From Barnesiella sp. (GTDB taxonomy: Bacteria; Bacteroidota; Bacteroidia; Bacteroidales; Muribaculaceae), in contig JAAVEX010000060.1 of assembly GCA_014801065.1 (NCBI GenBank), positions 8,824 to 16,700 on the forward strand: a DNA stretch of 7,877 bases. The letters run 5' to 3'. Below are positions 5,501-7,877 of this stretch, piece by piece. The position numbers were made by a program, and so were the translations under genes. Within the stretch, counting starts at the first letter, position 1. Each line of letters begins with the position of its first letter. The notes under the pieces are model-generated. The model did not search any database. It saw nothing but the letters and a program-made list of their open reading frames with translations, and was not told the DNA's origin.

Positions 5501-6088
5501 TTACTTGCCGCAACCGCAGCCTTCATCGCCGCAGCCCGACTTTTCGTCGCAGCCACAACCATCTTCGCCGCAGTCGCCGCCATGGCAGCCGCAACCACAT
5601 CCGCTCTGAGGATGCAATTCAGCTTCAGTGGCATCGCGCACCGTCAGGATATTACCCTTGAAACGCACATCCTTCCCGGCAAGCGGATGATTGAAATCCA
5701 TCTTGACATCATTGTCGGTCACCTCGACCACCACACCGTTGATGCGATAGCCATCAGCCGTCATCATCGGAAGAACAGCGCCTGCCTTCACCACATCTTT
5801 ATCAATCTTACCGTCAACTTCAAAGATTTCAATCGGCAGAGTAGCAATCTGCTCCGGATCGTGAGGACCGAAAGCATCCGCTGCCTTAACCACGATATCA
5901 AACGTGCCGCCCGCTTCCAGACCGTCGATAGCCTTTTCCAGAGGAACGATAACACCGCGAGTCACACCGAAAACGATCTTTTCGGGATCGTCAACATCAG
6001 TCTGATGAACGAGTTTGTCTCCTTCGGGAGTCACTTCATAGAGATCGTAGGCCATCTCAACATATTTTCCGGGTTGAATTTTTTCCAT
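5501..6088 (-). CDS. slyD: SlyD-type FKBP prolyl isomerase with Cys-rich tail
   Basis: 195-residue cytoplasmic FKBP-type peptidyl-prolyl cis-trans isomerase and chaperone. The FKBP part comprises about residues 1-70 (YVEMAYDLYEV, PLEKAIDGLEAGGTFDIVV) and 125-155. The insert-in-flap chaperone domain lies at about 72-122. The SlyD signature NHPLAGK is at 133-139 and FKGNILTVRDATEAEL follows. The tail 163-195 is almost only Gly, Cys, Asp, Glu and His, with nine cysteines and one histidine. It takes the place of the His/Cys metal-binding tail of E. coli SlyD, so nickel or zinc binding is likely. The ATG at 6088 is preferred over an in-frame TTG at 6163 because it starts at the conserved FKBP strand. 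The phosphatase gene ends 75 nt upstream; with no clear promoter between, they are probably an operon. Confidence 0.92.
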   Translation of the reverse strand: MEKIQPGKYVEMAYDLYEVTPEGDKLVHQTDVDDPEKIVFGVTRGVIVPLEKAIDGLEAGGTFDIVVKAADAFGPHDPEQIATLPIEIFEVDGKIDKDVVKAGAVLPMMTADGYRINGVVVEVTDNDVKMDFNHPLAGKDVRFKGNILTVRDATEAELHPQSGCGCGCHGGDCGEDGCGCDEKSGCGDEGCGCGK

Positions 6089-6163
6089 AATTATATATTT
6101 AGATTTTAAATTTAACAGTCGATTATTTATTGTCCGACAATTATACAACAAATTTCGTGCCAA

Positions 6164-6688
6164 TTATGTTGACGGTGTCAGGCGCTCATAGAGATTGAGT
6201 GTGGCATCCTGAAGCAGATCCAACACCGTCTCAAACCCCTGCGCCCCGTCGTAATATGGATCCGGCACATGGTCATATACCGCACCGGGATTGAAAAAAT
6301 CCGCCATTGCCACGATTTTATCCTCTGCCTCAGGCGTTGGAGCCAGCCGGTGGAGATCGCGCAGATTGCCCGAATCCATCCCGATAATCATATCGAAATC
6401 ATCAAAATCGCCCTCCTTAACCTGCCGGCATATATGATCGAAACGCAGGCCCCGACGCGCGCCGTGGACACGCATACGCTTATCGGGCAGATCACCCACA
6501 TGCCATCCGCCGGTTCCCGCCGAGTCTATCACCCAGCGTCCGGCATCGCCACGCTCATCAACGAGCGCCCGCATTATGCCATCGGCCGCCGGGCTCCGGC
6601 AAATATTGCCCAGACACACGAAAAGCACTTTGATCTTATCCTTTCCGCGCAATTCACTGATCAGTTTTTCCAATTTTTTATCTGCCAT
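6164..6688 (-). CDS. Low-molecular-weight protein-tyrosine phosphatase
   Basis: 174-residue cytoplasmic LMW-PTP. The P-loop CLGNICRS (25-32) has the nucleophile Cys25, Arg31 and Ser32, preceded by the usual VLFV strand. The general acid is Asp143 in DPYY (143-146). Other family signs are SAGTGGWHVG (56-65) and GMDSGN (103-108). The N-terminus carries about 20 extra charged residues (MADKKLEKLISELRGKDKIK) before the first strand; no other ATG lies near, so this start is kept. In Bacteria the family dephosphorylates tyrosine kinases and their substrates or small aryl phosphates; nothing here identifies the target, and there is no adjacent kinase or capsule gene. It is first in a probable operon with slyD. 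Its upstream region is a mobile-element copy starting 6 nt before the ATG. Confidence 0.92.
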   Translation of the reverse strand: MADKKLEKLISELRGKDKIKVLFVCLGNICRSPAADGIMRALVDERGDAGRWVIDSAGTGGWHVGDLPDKRMRVHGARRGLRFDHICRQVKEGDFDDFDMIIGMDSGNLRDLHRLAPTPEAEDKIVAMADFFNPGAVYDHVPDPYYDGAQGFETVLDLLQDATLNLYERLTPST

Positions 6689-6694
6689 AATTTA

Positions 6695-6829
6695 GAGAGT
6701 GTTTGGATTTATATGATTTTAGCACAAAGAAAGATTTTGAAAAAGCGCCCAAAAGATCCTTCTGTGATGAAATCAAAAATTTAAAATCCATTCTTTATTA
6801 TTTAATTTGGTTTAAATTCAAAAACTCTC
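6695..6829. mobile_element. MITE-like element copy A3, internally deleted
   Basis: The ends GAGAGTGTTTGGATTTA and TAAATTCAAAAACTCTC match copies A1 and A2, and TA follows on the right (6830-6831) with TA on the left (6693-6694). At 135 bp it lacks about 55-60 bp: the left inner arm CACAAAGAAAGA runs straight into TTTTGAAAAAGCGCCC, so the left core stem and the apical CAATGC hairpin are gone. The deletion joins at GATTTT, a short repeat in the intact copies. On the minus strand CAAAGAAA (6725-6732) reads TTTCTTTG, a 7/8 match to the -7 box toward the phosphatase gene. The copy lies between divergent genes. Confidence 0.75.
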
Positions 6830-6832
6830 TAA

Positions 6833-6862
6833 GAGAGTGTTTGGATTCTTTTCCTCAAAGAT
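6833..6862. repeat. Left-end relic of a further element copy (A4)
   Basis: Directly after TA and A at 6830-6832 comes GAGAGTGTTTGGATT (6833-6847), another element end in the same orientation as the A3 left end. It continues with TTTTCCTCAAAG, which loosely follows the TTTTAGCACAAAG of the intact copies, and then similarity stops. It looks like a decayed or truncated copy placed head to tail with A3, or the remnant of a tandem insertion at the same TA. Confidence 0.55.
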
Positions 6863-6896
6863 AACCATAATCCTGAAATCACGCAAATATCCCGTT

Positions 6897-6928
6897 ATTG
6901 CAAGTATTCGATAATTATAGTAATTTTG
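6897..6928 (+). promoter_or_regulatory. purN promoter, predicts a leaderless mRNA
   Basis: TAATTTTG (6921-6928) matches TAnnTTTG exactly, with ATTG (6897-6900) 20 nt upstream as the -33 element. Only CCACC separates the box from the ATG at 6934. Since starts usually fall about 5-8 nt after the -7 box, transcription should begin at or within a few bases of the start codon. Confidence 0.7.
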
Positions 6929-6933
6929 CCACC

Positions 6934-7503
6934 ATGAAACGAATTGCAATCTTTGCTTCCGGCTCCGGCTCCAACGCCGAAAACATTATCCGTCACTTCG
7001 CTTCCCGACCGCAATCAGGCAGCGTAGAGGTGATCGTCTGCAACCGTCCGGGTGCAGCCGTGATCGATCGCGCTTCGCGGCTCAACGTTCCGGTCGAAAT
7101 GATCACCGCCGACGATATGAACACCCCACGGCGAATGATTGAAATGCTCGATCGCTATGGAATCAACATGATTGTTCTTGCCGGCTTCCTGATGATGATC
7201 CCTCCATATCTTACAAAGAAATATGAAGGCCGGATGCTCAACATCCATCCCTCATTACTTCCGGCCTACGGCGGCAAGGGGATGTACGGCCGCCGGATTC
7301 ATGAGGCAGTGATAGCCGCCGGCGAAACCCGCAGCGGGATCACCATCCACACCGTCAGCGAAATCTGCGACGGCGGCGAAATTATATTCCAGGCCCCTCT
7401 CGACATCGCCCCCAACGACACCCCCTCAACCCTCGAAGCCCGCATCCACGATCTCGAACGCCTCCACTTCCCCCGCATCATCGAGCAATATCCTCTACCG
7501 TAA
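6934..7503 (+). CDS. purN: Phosphoribosylglycinamide formyltransferase
   Basis: 189-residue GAR transformylase, which transfers a formyl group from 10-formyl-tetrahydrofolate to GAR in the third step of purine synthesis. The nucleotide-binding loop ASGSGSNAENI (8-18) follows the first strand. IVLAGFLMMI lies in the central sheet. The catalytic triad is Asn103 and His105 in LNIHPSLLPAYGG, and Asp146 in EICDGGEI, equivalent to E. coli Asn106, His108 and Asp144. TRSGITIHTVSE precedes the Asp. Length is normal for the family. An in-frame TTG at 6898 would extend it by 12 residues, but those codons overlap the promoter, so the ATG at 6934 is used. It stands alone; no other purine gene is adjacent in the window. 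Its transcript is predicted to be leaderless. Confidence 0.94.
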   Translation: MKRIAIFASGSGSNAENIIRHFASRPQSGSVEVIVCNRPGAAVIDRASRLNVPVEMITADDMNTPRRMIEMLDRYGINMIVLAGFLMMIPPYLTKKYEGRMLNIHPSLLPAYGGKGMYGRRIHEAVIAAGETRSGITIHTVSEICDGGEIIFQAPLDIAPNDTPSTLEARIHDLERLHFPRIIEQYPLP

Positions 7504-7657
7504 TTTCATCGTCGAAGAGATCGCTCCGGTAAGTTCGATCCATCGCACAGGACTGATAGCAAAGGTATTTGACCATGCCTCTTTGAAAGACGACTAAAGT
7601 CTACTCTCCCACGCCTATCCACCGCCCGCAAAAAATCATCAGCCGACTGTCAAATCC

Positions 7658-7677
7658 ATCGGCCGTGCTCGGCCGAT
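7658..7677. repeat. Hairpin after purN
   Basis: ATCGGCCG-TGCT-CGGCCGAT is a perfect 8-bp GC-rich inverted repeat 155 nt after the purN stop. No T-run follows on the plus strand. It could be a weak terminator or a processing/regulatory hairpin. The rest of 7504-7734 holds no recognisable gene. Confidence 0.4.
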
Positions 7678-7722
7678 CCAACCAAAACGACAATTTCGCA
7701 TCCCCGCCCCCAATTCCCATAT

Positions 7723-7730
7723 TATCTTTG
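7723..7730 (+). promoter_or_regulatory. -7 box of the gene at 7735
   Basis: TATCTTTG is an exact TAnnTTTG match, identical to the box before the barrel gene. The ATG follows after CCGC, 4 nt. No convincing -33 TTTG is seen at 19-21 nt. If used, the mRNA starts at or just inside the start codon. Confidence 0.5.
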
Positions 7731-7734
7731 CCGC

Positions 7735-7877
7735 ATGCATCTGAGCCCCGACAAAGATACCCGCCCCTGCGCCGTCAACCATCTCTACCACTTTCAGAAA
7801 TGGCTGCGCCGCCCCATGACGCGCCTTGAATCATCCGTAATCCTCCCGATCGAACGCCTGCGCACCGCCAACCGCCG
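7735..7877 (+). CDS. Start of an unrecognised protein (partial)
   Basis: An ORF opens at ATG 7735 and remains open for 47 codons to the window end, beginning MHLSPDKDTRPC and continuing with NHLYHFQKWLRRPMTRLESS. It is soluble-looking and basic, with no signal peptide or membrane segment. I do not recognise the family. Support comes from the exact -7 box 4 nt upstream, the GC-rich codon use like the neighbouring genes, and the absence of a competing frame. It is cut by the window edge. The alternative is a chance ORF, since only 47 codons are visible. Confidence 0.5.
   Translation, partial: MHLSPDKDTRPCAVNHLYHFQKWLRRPMTRLESSVILPIERLRTANR

Noticed and set aside
5398..5634. Minus-strand Ala-rich ORF next to the slyD end
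   Set aside because: It is a frame shadow of the Gly/Cys repeats of the SlyD tail and runs through the terminator hairpin and the element end.
6089..6163. 25-codon N-terminal extension of SlyD from a TTG start
   Set aside because: The added residues are unlike FKBP N-termini and the region is AT-rich intergenic sequence. The ATG at 6088 begins at the conserved strand.

Overview
The window reads as ordinary Bacteroidales chromosome, most likely a gut Muribaculaceae-type genome (the family is my inference). The evidence is an HU protein of the Bacteroidetes type, a 29-residue Lys/Arg-rich protein directly after HU, an RNase E/G, a PorT-like outer-membrane barrel, start codons without Shine-Dalgarno sequences, and several promoters of the Bacteroidetes form TTG-N19/20-TAnnTTTG. 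The protein-coding genes are housekeeping genes. The unusual content lies between them.

Layout. At 75-106 a compact preQ1-I-type riboswitch candidate sits 4 nt before the start of a queuosine-precursor transporter (107-808). A YjjG-type HAD nucleotidase (829-1590) follows 20 nt later, probably in the same transcript. HU (1741-2016) has its own promoter with a palindrome in the spacer, and is followed by the 29-residue basic protein (2053-2142), probably a small ribosomal protein of the bS22/mS38 (COX24) type. The gap 2143-2510 holds a candidate structured RNA (2161-2298) and then a palindromic mobile element that ends 5 nt before the start codon of RNase G (rng, 2511-4139). A 19-bp hairpin terminates rng. 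Next is an outer-membrane beta-barrel gene (4351-5052). On the minus strand, a low-molecular-weight phosphatase (6688-6164) and a SlyD-type prolyl isomerase with a cysteine-rich tail (6088-5501) form a probable operon, ended by a 20-bp hairpin that also faces the convergent barrel gene. purN (6934-7503) runs on the plus strand from a promoter so close that its mRNA should be leaderless. A partial gene with the same arrangement starts at 7735 and runs off the window.

Main finding. Three of the intergenic spaces (2315-2505, 5066-5432, 6695-6829) contain copies of one MITE-like palindromic element with ends GAGAGTGTTTGG...CACTCTC next to TA dinucleotides. A diverged sister element (5132-5302) is inserted inside the second copy. 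Single end relics lie at 4279-4300 (in the barrel-gene promoter) and 6833-6862 (upstream of purN). The full copies and the sister element share a core that folds into a long hairpin with an apical stem (CAATGC/GCATTG or CGATGC/GCATCG) and paired base changes in the stems, so the fold itself seems to have been kept. These elements supply leader, promoter or terminator-like sequence to the neighbouring genes. No transposase is encoded here, so they would be moved in trans.
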